A DNA stretch of 64,000 nucleotides from SW132 sp038150125 (GTDB lineage: Bacteria; Bacteroidota; Rhodothermia; Balneolales; Balneolaceae). The stretch is taken from NCBI RefSeq assembly GCF_038150125.1, contig NZ_JBBVMF010000003.1, forward strand, positions 298,196-362,195, given 5' to 3'. The translations under genes were made by a program, and so were the position numbers. Shown one piece after another: positions 35,284 to 43,930 of the stretch. The notes below the pieces were generated by a model. It ran no database searches and had not been told where the DNA came from. It saw only the letters and a list, made by a program, of their open reading frames with translations. Positions within the stretch are counted from its first letter, which is position 1. The number at the start of each line of letters is the position of its first letter.

Positions 35284-36651
35284 ATGATTGTACACGAATT
35301 GACATCATTTATTAAAAAAGCATCATTTCGTAAATTATCTGATGAAGCCGTTAAGCAACTCAAAATACATCTGCTCGATTCTGCGGGCACAGCCATCGGA
35401 GCTATTGAAGGTGAGCCGGTTCAGGCCATTCGTAACATGATTGATGACTTCGGAGGTTCAGAGATGTGCTCACTGATTGGTGGCGGCAAAACAACACCTG
35501 ATCGCGCGGCCCTTTACAATAGCGGGCTGATCCGCTATCTCGATTTTAACGACAGCTACCTGGCCAAGGGGGAGACCTGTCATCCCAGTGATAATATCGG
35601 CGCAATTCTGGCCGCCGGAGAGGCCACAGGTTTAAGCGGCAAAGAGTTTTTGGCCGCATTAGCCGTCGCTTACCAGGTACAGTGCCGCCTGAGTGATGAA
35701 GCCCCCGTGCGCGATAAAGGATTTGATCATACCACCCAGGGATCTTATGCCGTGGCAGCTGGCGTTTCGAAGGCATTGAATTTGGATGAAGAAAAAACCG
35801 CCAACGCCATAGCCATAGCCGGGACCGCGCTAAATGCTCTTCGCGTGACACGAACCGGCGCTCTTTCAAATTGGAAAGGGTTGGCTTATCCGCACACGGC
35901 TTTCGGCGGAACTCATGCAGCTTTTCTGGCTAAATATGGAATAACAGGTCCGCCGGCTGTTTTTGAGGGAAATAAAGGATTTATGGATTCTATCGCCGGA
36001 GATTTCTCGATTGACTGGAAATCAGAAGATCTGGAACGTGTGACAGATACCATCATCAAAAAATATAATGCGGAAATTCATTCACAGTCATCTCTCGAAG
36101 GAATGATTGAGCTGAAGGAGGAGCACGGTTTTACAGCAGAAGATGTGGAAAAAATTGAGATTGAAATCTTTGATGTAGCGTTTCATATCATCGGTGGCGG
36201 CGAGGAAGGCGATAAGACTATTGTTCGAACCAAAGAGGAGGCCGATCACAGCCTGCAGTACATGGTTTCTGCGGCGCTTCTCGATGGGCCCGTGATGCCT
36301 GAACAATATAAAAAAGAGCGCATCGAAGCCGATGATATACAGTCGCTGCTGAAAAAAGTGAATGTATCACCGAATCAGGAATATGGCGATCGTTTTCCTG
36401 ATGAGATGCCTGTAAAACTGACGGTCCATCTTAAGGATGGAAATACCCGCCAAATTGAAAAGAAAGACTACGAAGGTTTCCACACGCGTCCCATGAGCTG
36501 GGAAACCATCATCCAAAAGTTTGAAAAGTTGGCTGAGCCTTTTACAACAGCCGATTTGAGAGAAGAAATTATCAATACTGTACAAAATTTTGAAGAACAC
36601 TCTGTGGACGATCTGACACAGTTACTTGCAAAAGTTGAACGATCGTCCTGA
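35284..36651 (+). CDS. MmgE/PrpD family protein
   Basis: The 455-residue protein has the two-part PrpD layout: an all-helical domain (LKIHLLDSAGTAIGAIEGEPV, YLDFNDSYLAKGETCHPSDNIGAILAAGEATGLSGKEFLAALAVAYQVQ, AIAIAGTALNALRVTRTG) and a smaller alpha/beta lid (KIEIEIFDVAF, then VKLTVHLKDG). Family members dehydrate 2-methylcitrate or decarboxylate cis-aconitate. The companion methylcitrate genes (prpC, prpB) are not next to it. It ends one base before the GTG frame of the ComA-like gene and 42 bases before that gene's probable ATG. Its reaction here cannot be stated. Confidence 0.88.
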   Translation: MIVHELTSFIKKASFRKLSDEAVKQLKIHLLDSAGTAIGAIEGEPVQAIRNMIDDFGGSEMCSLIGGGKTTPDRAALYNSGLIRYLDFNDSYLAKGETCHPSDNIGAILAAGEATGLSGKEFLAALAVAYQVQCRLSDEAPVRDKGFDHTTQGSYAVAAGVSKALNLDEEKTANAIAIAGTALNALRVTRTGALSNWKGLAYPHTAFGGTHAAFLAKYGITGPPAVFEGNKGFMDSIAGDFSIDWKSEDLERVTDTIIKKYNAEIHSQSSLEGMIELKEEHGFTAEDVEKIEIEIFDVAFHIIGGGEEGDKTIVRTKEEADHSLQYMVSAALLDGPVMPEQYKKERIEADDIQSLLKKVNVSPNQEYGDRFPDEMPVKLTVHLKDGNTRQIEKKDYEGFHTRPMSWETIIQKFEKLAEPFTTADLREEIINTVQNFEEHSVDDLTQLLAKVERSS

Positions 36652-36693
36652 GTGGTTAAATCATTCATTCCATTAACTCAAAACTTCAGGATC

Positions 36694-37518
36694 ATGGCTA
36701 AAGAGAAGACATTCGATTTTTTGAATAAAAATGAACGGGAGTCCAAACCGAGGACTAAAGGTGTTACCGAAATACGCGGCCCTTATTACGATGTGATGGG
36801 TAAGCGATATTTAAAAGATATCATGGAGACAATGGGTGAGCATGTTGATTCACTGAAATTTTCCGGGGGGTCCTTCTCTCTCATGCCCAAAAAAGCCGTT
36901 ACCGAACTCATTGACATTGCCCACGACTATAACTCACTGGTATCCACCGGCGGATTTATGGAGTATGTGCTTACCCAAGGCAAAGAATCTGTAGATAAGT
37001 ATATTGAAACATGTAAAGATTACGGCTTCGATATTATTGAAATCTCTGCCGGATTCATCACCCTGCCTACCGACGACTGGCTTCGGCTCATTGAGAAAGT
37101 GCAAAGTGCCGGGCTAAAGGCGAAGCCAGAAATTGGCATTCAATTTGGTGTCGGTGGAGACACTGCCACAAGCGAGCTGGAAAGTGAAGGAACGCTGGAC
37201 ACCGGTTATGCCGCGAAACAGGCCAGGCGATTTGTTGATGCCGGCGCGTATATGATTATGATCGAGTCGGAAGGAATCACCGAAAATGCAGATCCGTGGA
37301 GAACAGATGTGCCGGCTGAATTTATAAACGAAATAGGCCTGGAAAAGCTGATGTTCGAAGCAGCCGATCCGGAAGTCTTTGCCTGGTATATCAAAAATTA
37401 TGGCCCTGAAGTAAATATGTTTGTTGATAACAGCCAGATTGTGCAGCTCGAAACACTGCGTCGCGGCATTTGGGGGACCAAAAGCCTTTGGGGACGTGTG
37501 CTGACGTATAAAGATTAG
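36694..37518 (+). CDS. phosphosulfolactate synthase (ComA) family protein
   Basis: ComA adds sulfite to phosphoenolpyruvate to make (2R)-3-phosphosulfolactate, the first step of coenzyme M or sulfolactate synthesis. The TIM-barrel family phrases are present: VDSLKFSGGSFSLMP, YNSLVSTGGFMEYVL, GFDIIEISAGFITLP, KAKPEIGIQFG and DAGAYMIMIESEGI. The start is placed at the ATG 42 bases into a longer GTG frame because MAKEKTFDFLNKN starts the conserved part and a GGA-containing ribosome-binding site precedes it. No ComB or ComC gene is nearby, and plant HSA32 homologues show the family can have other roles. Confidence 0.85.
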   Translation: MAKEKTFDFLNKNERESKPRTKGVTEIRGPYYDVMGKRYLKDIMETMGEHVDSLKFSGGSFSLMPKKAVTELIDIAHDYNSLVSTGGFMEYVLTQGKESVDKYIETCKDYGFDIIEISAGFITLPTDDWLRLIEKVQSAGLKAKPEIGIQFGVGGDTATSELESEGTLDTGYAAKQARRFVDAGAYMIMIESEGITENADPWRTDVPAEFINEIGLEKLMFEAADPEVFAWYIKNYGPEVNMFVDNSQIVQLETLRRGIWGTKSLWGRVLTYKD

Positions 37519-37530
37519 TAGCATTCACTC

Positions 37531-37740
37531 GTTCCGAAGCTCCCGCTTGTATGTATTTAGCGGTAAAGAACTTTCAAGCGTCCGCCAGGTCCTTTCCCTA
37601 TGAATCGCTTGGCGGGTAGCATACATTCGCTGATAACAAGGTGACGCTTGGAGGATCCCGGTAAAGCACCGGTAACGCTTCAAGGTCACTTGGCTCGTTC
37701 CGAAGCTACCGCTTCGGAACGCAACCAGGAAGCTCCGCTT
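37531..37740. repeat. REP-like palindrome cluster on the left of the RAYT gene
   Basis: The clear unit is 37697-37720: arms GTTCCGAAGC and GCTTCGGAAC with a 4-base loop. A half unit GTTCCGAAGC lies at 37531-37540, and further GC-rich inverted pairs (CCGCCAGG against CTTGGCGG near 37581-37613) lie between. The same 24-bp palindrome recurs on the other side of the transposase gene. Confidence 0.8.
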
Positions 37741-37744
37741 CGAA

Positions 37745-38281
37745 TCAACCTCCATACAAAGTAACCGGCAACAGAGCCTTCAGCCCCAAATAGTTTCTTG
37801 CTGAGGAATACCTCCAATGTTCTGGAAAATCTACGTACCCCCGCTTGACCGGATTCTCGTGAATGTAGTCTAACTTTTGCACCATCATCTCAAGTGTGGT
37901 AATCTGCTTGGCATGAACTCCCTCTTGCCAAACCTGGTATTTACTCTGGGTTTTGTGCTTTAATTTTGCCCGTTTGAGCTGCTTCAGCAGACGGTGGAAA
38001 TTTCCGAACTCCAGAAAATTGATAATCTGCCGGGCGGAAAAGGATTTAAAGTTTTTCAATTTCTTCGACAGATCGTCCCCTTTTGCAATAAAATGAATGT
38101 GGTTCTCCATAATCACATAGCCATATAGTTCAACATCTCTTGATTTTTGAAGAAATAGGAACCCTTCAAGTACGATTTGGGCAATTTCTGGATTTGCAAA
38201 CAGCGGAAGGCCGTCAACAATACTGCTGGTTAGAAAGTATGGATATTCTGTTTCGTGGATTATGTATCGGCTGCGGCTCAT
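37745..38281 (-). CDS. REP-associated tyrosine transposase (RAYT, Y1/HUH family)
   Basis: The 178-residue protein carries the HUH motif as HIH (61-63) in VIMENHIHFIAKGDD, and the catalytic tyrosine Y139 in LDYIHENPVKRGYV, followed by the typical WRYSSARNYLG tail. These are hallmarks of IS200-like transposases domesticated to cut and mobilise REP palindromes. It sits between two clusters of the same 24-bp palindrome, forming a REPtron. The start MSRSRYIIHETEYPYF is typical. It is inserted between the ComA-like gene and ppsA, with neither broken. Confidence 0.92.
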   Translation of the reverse strand: MSRSRYIIHETEYPYFLTSSIVDGLPLFANPEIAQIVLEGFLFLQKSRDVELYGYVIMENHIHFIAKGDDLSKKLKNFKSFSARQIINFLEFGNFHRLLKQLKRAKLKHKTQSKYQVWQEGVHAKQITTLEMMVQKLDYIHENPVKRGYVDFPEHWRYSSARNYLGLKALLPVTLYGG

Positions 38282-38369
38282 TGCTCATTATCAACGTTCT
38301 TTTGTTGTATGAGCGTATTTTGTGGGAAACCTTACAATCTTTTTAGTAAAAGCAGAGCTTCCGGGTTGC

Positions 38370-38418
38370 GTTCCGAAGCAAGAGCTTCGGAACAAGCAGA
38401 AAGCAGGAGCTTCGGAAC
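38370..38418. repeat. REP-like palindromes on the right of the RAYT gene
   Basis: A 24-bp unit (38370-38393) with the same 10-bp arms as the unit at 37697 but a different 4-base loop is followed by a half unit (AGGAGCTTCGGAAC, 38405-38418). It lies between the RAYT start and the ppsA stop. Confidence 0.85.
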
Positions 38419-38430
38419 AAGTAAATAGCT

Positions 38431-40818
38431 CTAATCTTTTCCCTCGGCCTTCAAAATATTTTTGATTCCCGTGGCGATAGCATCGGGGTTAAAGGATATA
38501 CTGTCGATACCTTTTTCTACCAGGAACTGTGCGTATTCGGGAAAATCACTGGGTGCCTGACCGCAGAGCCCGATTTTCTTGCCTGAGTTTTTAGCTTTCT
38601 CAATGGCCTCGGCAATGGTTTTTCGGACGTGGGCATTCCGTTCATCAAAGATATTGCTGACCAGTTCTGAATCCCGGTCCACGCCAAGAGTCAGCTGTGT
38701 GAGATCGTTCGAGCCGATAGAGAATCCGTCAAAGACTTCTGCGAAATCTTCCAGACCGATTACATTTGATGGGATTTCCACCATCACAAAAAGCTCAAGC
38801 CCGTTTTCACCTTGTTTGAGGCCGTTTTTTTTCATCTCTTTCACAACCTCTTTAGCTTGATCAACTGTTCTGCAAAAAGGGATCATTAGTTTAATATTAT
38901 CAAGACCCATATCGTTTCTTGCGCGCTTCATTGCCAGGCATTCGAGGCGAAAGCCCTCGCGGTACTGATCGCTGGTATAACGGGATGCTCCACGAAAACC
39001 AAGCATCGGGTTTTCCTCATCAGGCTCAAACTGTTTCCCACCGAGCAGATCCGCATACTCGTTCGATTTGAAATCACTCATCCGCACAATAACTTCACGG
39101 GGATAAAATGCAGCAGCAATAGTGCCCACAGCCATCGATAATTTTTCCACGAAGTAGTTTTCTTTATCACCATAAGGAGCGGTTAATTCATTAATCTCTT
39201 TAACAGCCTCGTCATCTTCCAGTTCGTCAAAATGAACCAGTGCCAGCGGGTGCACCTTAATAGAATTATTGATAGCAAACTCAAGCCGCACAAGTCCGAC
39301 GCCATCCACCGGGTATGAGGCATACTGGAAAGCCAGCTCCGGGTCGGCAAGAATCAATTCTACGTCAGTATCAGGATCAGCAAAATCCTCGGTATCAATC
39401 TCTTCCTCTTCCCATTCCAGGATGCCCTCATAGATTTTTCCAGTTTGACCCTCGGCACACGAGACAGTTATTTCCTGGCCGTCCCGGATCTTTTCGGTGG
39501 CGTCTTCGGCCCCCACCACGGCCACAGCCCCGAGCTCCCTCGCCACAATAGCTGCATGGCTGGTTCTGCCTCCGCTATTCGTTACAATAGCTGATGCCTT
39601 TTTCATAAGAGGGTCCCAGTCGGGATTGGTTATTTCAGTGATCAGCACGTCGCCTTTTTCAAGATCGTCAGAATCCTCCGGTGATTGAAGAATCCGGGCT
39701 TTACCTGCGGCAATTTTGTCACCTATACTTTTCCCTGTGGCAATTATCTTTCCATCATCTTTTAAGGAGTATTGTTTTAACTTACTGATCTTTTCTTTTG
39801 ACGAATGAACCGTTTCCGGACGGGCCTGTACGATGTATATTTCACCGGAATTCCCGTCTTTTGCCCATTCAATATCCATCGGTTTTCCGTAGTGTTCTTC
39901 AATTTTCAGACACCATTTTCCAAGTTTTTCAACTTCTTCATCAGACAAAATAAAAGAGAGCCGTTCCTCTTTGGTCGTTTTTGCATCTTTGGTATTCTGG
40001 CCGTCTTCATTCGTTGTCTCAGAGTAAATCAGTTTTTTTTCTTTTTTTCCGGCAGATTTTGAGATGATCGGAAGCTTATCATTTTTCAAATTTCGTTTAT
40101 AGAGATAAAACTGGTCGCCAAGAACTTCACCGCCGACTATATAATCACCCAGCCCCCAGCTTCCGTTAATGAAGATGACATCTTCAAATCCATTATCGGG
40201 TTCAATAGTAAAGGCTACTCCTGAGCAACTTTTATCTGCACGCACCATTTTTTGAACTCCCGCCGAGAGGGCAATCTTCAGGTGATCAAAATCATTATCT
40301 TCACGATATTTTATAGCCCGGTCGGTAAAGAGAGATGCATAACAATTTTGAACAGTGTTAGCCACATTCACTCCTCCTTTAATATTCAGGTACGACTCGT
40401 GCTGGCCGGCGAAACTCGCCTCCGGAAGATCTTCTGCTGTGGCACTGCTGCGGATAGCAACACTCTCCAGGTCTTTTTCGCGCTCTTCTAATTCTTGATA
40501 TGCCGTTTTGATTGCTTCAATGAGCTCCTCCGGCATTGAGGCATTCATGATCTTACTGCGAATAGTTTTTCCAATCTCTTTGAGATTTGAAAATTCTTCT
40601 CTGTCCAGTTTTTCGAGCTGTTCCCCAATTGGATCTTTCAGTTCATTTTCGTCGATGAATTTCCAGTATGCTTCGGCTGAGGTTGCAAAACCGTCGGGTA
40701 CACGAATGCCTTCTGAACTGAGCTCGCGAAACATCTCGCCTAGCGAGGCATTCTTTCCTCCCACGTCTTCTACTCTCGATTGATTTAGTTCGTTAAAAGG
40801 ATATATATAGTTAGGCAT
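38431..40818 (-). CDS. ppsA: phosphoenolpyruvate synthase
   Basis: The enzyme makes PEP, AMP and Pi from pyruvate and ATP for gluconeogenesis. The N-terminal ATP-grasp part (VGGKNASLGEMFREL, SVAIRSSATAEDLPEASFAGQHESYLNI) is followed by the swivelling phosphohistidine domain (TNSGGRTSHAAIVARELG, phosphorylated His) and a C-terminal PEP-binding barrel ending LCGQAPSDFPEYAQFLVEKGIDSISFNPDA with the catalytic cysteine. At 795 residues it is full length. It is a single gene; the REP cluster follows its stop. A regulatory PSRP-type kinase is not nearby. Confidence 0.95.
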   Translation of the reverse strand: MPNYIYPFNELNQSRVEDVGGKNASLGEMFRELSSEGIRVPDGFATSAEAYWKFIDENELKDPIGEQLEKLDREEFSNLKEIGKTIRSKIMNASMPEELIEAIKTAYQELEEREKDLESVAIRSSATAEDLPEASFAGQHESYLNIKGGVNVANTVQNCYASLFTDRAIKYREDNDFDHLKIALSAGVQKMVRADKSCSGVAFTIEPDNGFEDVIFINGSWGLGDYIVGGEVLGDQFYLYKRNLKNDKLPIISKSAGKKEKKLIYSETTNEDGQNTKDAKTTKEERLSFILSDEEVEKLGKWCLKIEEHYGKPMDIEWAKDGNSGEIYIVQARPETVHSSKEKISKLKQYSLKDDGKIIATGKSIGDKIAAGKARILQSPEDSDDLEKGDVLITEITNPDWDPLMKKASAIVTNSGGRTSHAAIVARELGAVAVVGAEDATEKIRDGQEITVSCAEGQTGKIYEGILEWEEEEIDTEDFADPDTDVELILADPELAFQYASYPVDGVGLVRLEFAINNSIKVHPLALVHFDELEDDEAVKEINELTAPYGDKENYFVEKLSMAVGTIAAAFYPREVIVRMSDFKSNEYADLLGGKQFEPDEENPMLGFRGASRYTSDQYREGFRLECLAMKRARNDMGLDNIKLMIPFCRTVDQAKEVVKEMKKNGLKQGENGLELFVMVEIPSNVIGLEDFAEVFDGFSIGSNDLTQLTLGVDRDSELVSNIFDERNAHVRKTIAEAIEKAKNSGKKIGLCGQAPSDFPEYAQFLVEKGIDSISFNPDAIATGIKNILKAEGKD

Positions 40819-40995
40819 GCTTTAAGTTTTTTTACATTCCTATTGACTTTAAAAACATGAGCAGAGCGATTTACGTTTCTTAGAGGCGTTACAGTATTTG
40901 TCTTACGATCCCTCAACTCTCATTTTGACATTCACTAAAAACTCACAACTCATCCCTCAAAACTCTTATCCATTATCTTCCATCTCTTATCTAAA

Positions 40996-41916
40996 TCACA
41001 TTAACCGCTTACGCTTATTGAGATAGGCAAGCAAAGCGAGATCGAGAGATTTCTGCGTGTCAATCTCCTCGAAGTCAACTAAAGCGTCACTACAAGCGAT
41101 TTTGAATTTGTGGGTGTACTCATTTACTTTTGCCTTGTAATCGTCTTTAACTTGGCTGGGTATAACCTCAATTTCTGATCCGGTCTCCATATCTTCAAAC
41201 AAAAACTTTCCATCGCTGAAGTCCAGTTCCCGTTCGCTCTTATGCTCAAGCACGTTAAAGAGGAGAACCTCGTGTTTTTGATGACGAAGATGGCGGAGGG
41301 CCGAAATGAGTGCGTCATGACCATCTACATTTTCGAACAGGTCGGTGAGAATCACAACAAGGCTCCGGCGGTCGAGCTTTTCGGCAAGAGAGTGAAGGGC
41401 ATCAGCTGAGGCAGAACTCCGCTGGTCTTTCGACCGTTTTTTCTCCTGTTCAAGTTCTTCTTCAAGATGTTGATAAATAAGCCTCAGGTGGCTTCTGGTT
41501 GATTTTTCGGGTAGCCGCAACCGTATATCTTCATCAAACAGGGTGAGGCCGGTTGCGTCGCGCTGGCGGTTCATCATGTAGGCGAGGGCTGAAGCAAAAT
41601 GGATGGCGTATCGCAGTTTGCTCCAATCTGCAAAATGCCGAAAGTACATGGAGCTGCTGACATCGAGTGCTATGTGAGCACGTAAATTTGTTTCGGCTTC
41701 GTACTGCTTTACATAAAAGCGTTCCGACTTCCCATATACTTTCCAATCGATATGCTTAAAATCATCTCCCTGATTGTAGGGGCGATGTTCGGCAAACTCA
41801 ACGCTAAAACCGTGATAGGGGCTACGGTGAAGGCCTGAGACAAAACCTTCAACAATTTTACGGGCTTTAAGCTCGAGGGGAGCCAGCTGATTTAATAGTT
41901 TGTGATCTAATATCAT
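40996..41916 (-). CDS. DUF58 domain protein with von Willebrand A-like fold
   Basis: The 306-residue protein has the DUF58 core FVSGLHRSPYHGFSVEFAEHRPYNQGDDFKHIDWKVYGKSERFYVKQYEAETN and a metal-adhesion site of the DxSxS kind (ALDVSSSMYF). Most genomes place DUF58 genes beside a MoxR-type ATPase and Bat/VWA genes. Here it stands alone between ppsA and a divergent amidinotransferase gene. The function is unknown; chaperone or assembly factor activity is suggested for the usual clusters. Confidence 0.88.
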   Translation of the reverse strand: MILDHKLLNQLAPLELKARKIVEGFVSGLHRSPYHGFSVEFAEHRPYNQGDDFKHIDWKVYGKSERFYVKQYEAETNLRAHIALDVSSSMYFRHFADWSKLRYAIHFASALAYMMNRQRDATGLTLFDEDIRLRLPEKSTRSHLRLIYQHLEEELEQEKKRSKDQRSSASADALHSLAEKLDRRSLVVILTDLFENVDGHDALISALRHLRHQKHEVLLFNVLEHKSERELDFSDGKFLFEDMETGSEIEVIPSQVKDDYKAKVNEYTHKFKIACSDALVDFEEIDTQKSLDLALLAYLNKRKRLM

Positions 41917-42104
41917 AAGGGAACCTACCGGTTTCTGTCCGCATCAACAAGATGAAAAGTTTCCAACGAACTATTTTGATACATCATTACATTATAATTA
42001 CTCTTACCTTTCAACCGCGAGTAAAGAGTTCTCTAAAGAGAAATAATAAGAGAGGGTGTTGAAAAGCCCTCTGTAAGCGTTCAGTTAATAAATTTAGCAA
42101 GATC

Positions 42105-43001
42105 ATGTCTACCGTAATTACCTCCGTTGATCAACTTAATTTTAAGCGTTCCGAATTGAAACCCATGACGGCTCCATCGAAGGTTATGATGGTTGAGCCC
42201 ACCTATTATGATGTGGAGTATGTCATCAATCCGTATATGAAAAACCAGATTGGTGCTGTAGATAAAATACAGGCCAGGAATGAGTGGGAACATTTGCGTG
42301 ACGGCTACAAAGAACTTGGATTTAAGGTAGATGTGCTGGACGGCCGTGAAGGGTTTCCCGATATGGTATTTTGCGCAAATCAGAGCCTGCCCTATATCAG
42401 CCCTGAGGGTGATAAACATGTCTTGATGTCTATCATGAAAGCAGATCAGCGCAAAGGTGAAGTACCATTCATCGAGCAATATTACCGTCGAAAAGGCTAT
42501 GCGATTCATCATATTGAAAGTGAAACCGTTGAGTCATTTGAAGGCATGGGGGATGCACTCTGGCACTTTAAACACGGCCTGATCTGGGGAGCCTATGGAT
42601 TCCGGAGCTCGCTGGAAGTATATGATCAAATATCAGAACTGTTCGATGTTCCTGTCATAGCCCTTGAGCTTCAGCGGGAAGAGTTTTACCATCTCGATAC
42701 GTGCATGTGCGTCCTCAATGAAGAGACTGTACTTGTGTATAGTGATGCCTTCACAGCCCAGGGGATGGATCTTATCAGTGCTATGTTCGATACCGTGATT
42801 GAAGCGACAGCCTACGAAGCTGAAAACCTGTTTGCCGTAAATGCAGTTTCACCTGATGGGTTGAACGTGCTCATCCAGCAGGGATGTACCGATGTAAACC
42901 AAAAGCTTCGCGACGCCGGTTTTTATGTTCACGAATACAGTACGTATGAATTCCTGAAAAGCGGCGGCAGCGTGTTTTGTATGAAGATGATGCTCTGGTA
43001 A
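42105..43001 (+). CDS. amidinotransferase/DDAH-type guanidine hydrolase
   Basis: The 298-residue protein has the pentein-fold guanidino-group enzyme residues: FEGMGD (145-150), the catalytic H196 in EEFYHLDTCMCVL, and the catalytic C292 in GGSVFCMKMM near the C-terminus. FPDMVFCANQS near residue 84-93 is the substrate-carboxylate loop. Relatives include dimethylarginine dimethylaminohydrolase, arginine deiminase-like and arginine dihydrolase (ArgZ-type) domains; the last is a reasonable guess. It stands alone, with a divergent DUF58 gene upstream and a convergent gene downstream. Confidence 0.85.
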   Translation: MSTVITSVDQLNFKRSELKPMTAPSKVMMVEPTYYDVEYVINPYMKNQIGAVDKIQARNEWEHLRDGYKELGFKVDVLDGREGFPDMVFCANQSLPYISPEGDKHVLMSIMKADQRKGEVPFIEQYYRRKGYAIHHIESETVESFEGMGDALWHFKHGLIWGAYGFRSSLEVYDQISELFDVPVIALELQREEFYHLDTCMCVLNEETVLVYSDAFTAQGMDLISAMFDTVIEATAYEAENLFAVNAVSPDGLNVLIQQGCTDVNQKLRDAGFYVHEYSTYEFLKSGGSVFCMKMMLW

Positions 43002-43003
43002 TC

Positions 43004-43047
43004 AGTTTTGAGTTTTGAATTTTTAGTTACAACTAAACACTCAAAAT
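43004..43047. terminator. probable bidirectional terminator hairpin
   Basis: An imperfect stem of TTTTGAGT-type arms encloses an inner TTAGTT/AACTAA hairpin between two convergent genes. It is AT-rich and has T-rich flanks in both directions. Confidence 0.35.
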
Positions 43048-43050
43048 TAA

Positions 43051-43752
43051 TCACTGGTTACTAATTCGGTACCGTATAATATCTTCGAGCGGGACATCCT
43101 CACCGCGTTGGGCCTGAAGTTCTTCGATAAGAGACGTTGATACCCCAATTCTTTGCATCCGAATAAGTTGATCCGGCGTCACATCCTTGTAGCCCAGGTC
43201 GTGAACATTACTTGTATAGTACGCAGTTACTCCGGCATCGCGCAGCTGTACGAAGTCGTCAATCGTCAAATCATATCCCAGCTCAATCATCATGGCCATA
43301 AACGTGGAGGATGCATCTGCTCTTGCAAGTCTGCGGGCGTCATCAAGTGTCAGGTTCTCAAAGCCAAGAGACCGCACGTTGGAAACGTAAGTAGCAGTTA
43401 CCCCATCTTCCCGAAGTGACCGAAGATCGTCATCTGACAGATCTCCGTAGCCCATTTCAACCATTCGTTCGCCCATTCGATCGAGGAGATCCTGGGTCGG
43501 GCCTCCCATATTTGTTACCGAGGAGATTACATCTGTTGGGCCTGAGCTTGAAAAGAATCCGGTGCCTGTTACGAATGAAATACCTATAAATACGATGATA
43601 ATGGCGATAATGATTCTACCAGCTTGTCCGGAAGATTTATTATTGTTTGATGAGGACCTTGACTGTTCTACCATCTTGTCGATATATGTATCAAGCGGGT
43701 CTTGCCTGGAATCTTTACTTTGATTTCGGTAATGGTCAGATTTTTTATTCAT
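43051..43752 (-). CDS. membrane-anchored protein with about five 28-residue helical repeats
   Basis: A polar, Ser/Asn-rich cytoplasmic start (1-44) is followed by a single membrane helix (about 45-66) and an outer region built from repeats of about 28 residues. Two full copies read GVTATYVSNVRSLGF-ENLTLDDARRLARA and GVTAYYTSNVHDLGY-KDVTPDQLIRMQRI; three more are degenerate. Comparable repeats occur after the peptidase part of BlaR1/M56-like proteins in Bacteroidota-type genomes, but here no peptidase is attached. The function is unknown; protein binding is plausible. Confidence 0.75.
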   Translation of the reverse strand: MNKKSDHYRNQSKDSRQDPLDTYIDKMVEQSRSSSNNNKSSGQAGRIIIAIIIVFIGISFVTGTGFFSSSGPTDVISSVTNMGGPTQDLLDRMGERMVEMGYGDLSDDDLRSLREDGVTATYVSNVRSLGFENLTLDDARRLARADASSTFMAMMIELGYDLTIDDFVQLRDAGVTAYYTSNVHDLGYKDVTPDQLIRMQRIGVSTSLIEELQAQRGEDVPLEDIIRYRISNQ

Positions 43753-43930
43753 GACGGGTATTCAGATTAAATTTTCGAGGCAAGATTAATGTACGCAGAT
43801 TCTCACTTTTTGTTTTCATTTTATGAATTGAATTAAAGATCAGGCGATGTCTGTTTTCACATGTGAAAATTCTATATTTAACGCCCCAGTACCTGCCCGA
43901 TAAATCCCAAATGATTAATTCAGTTTCAAG

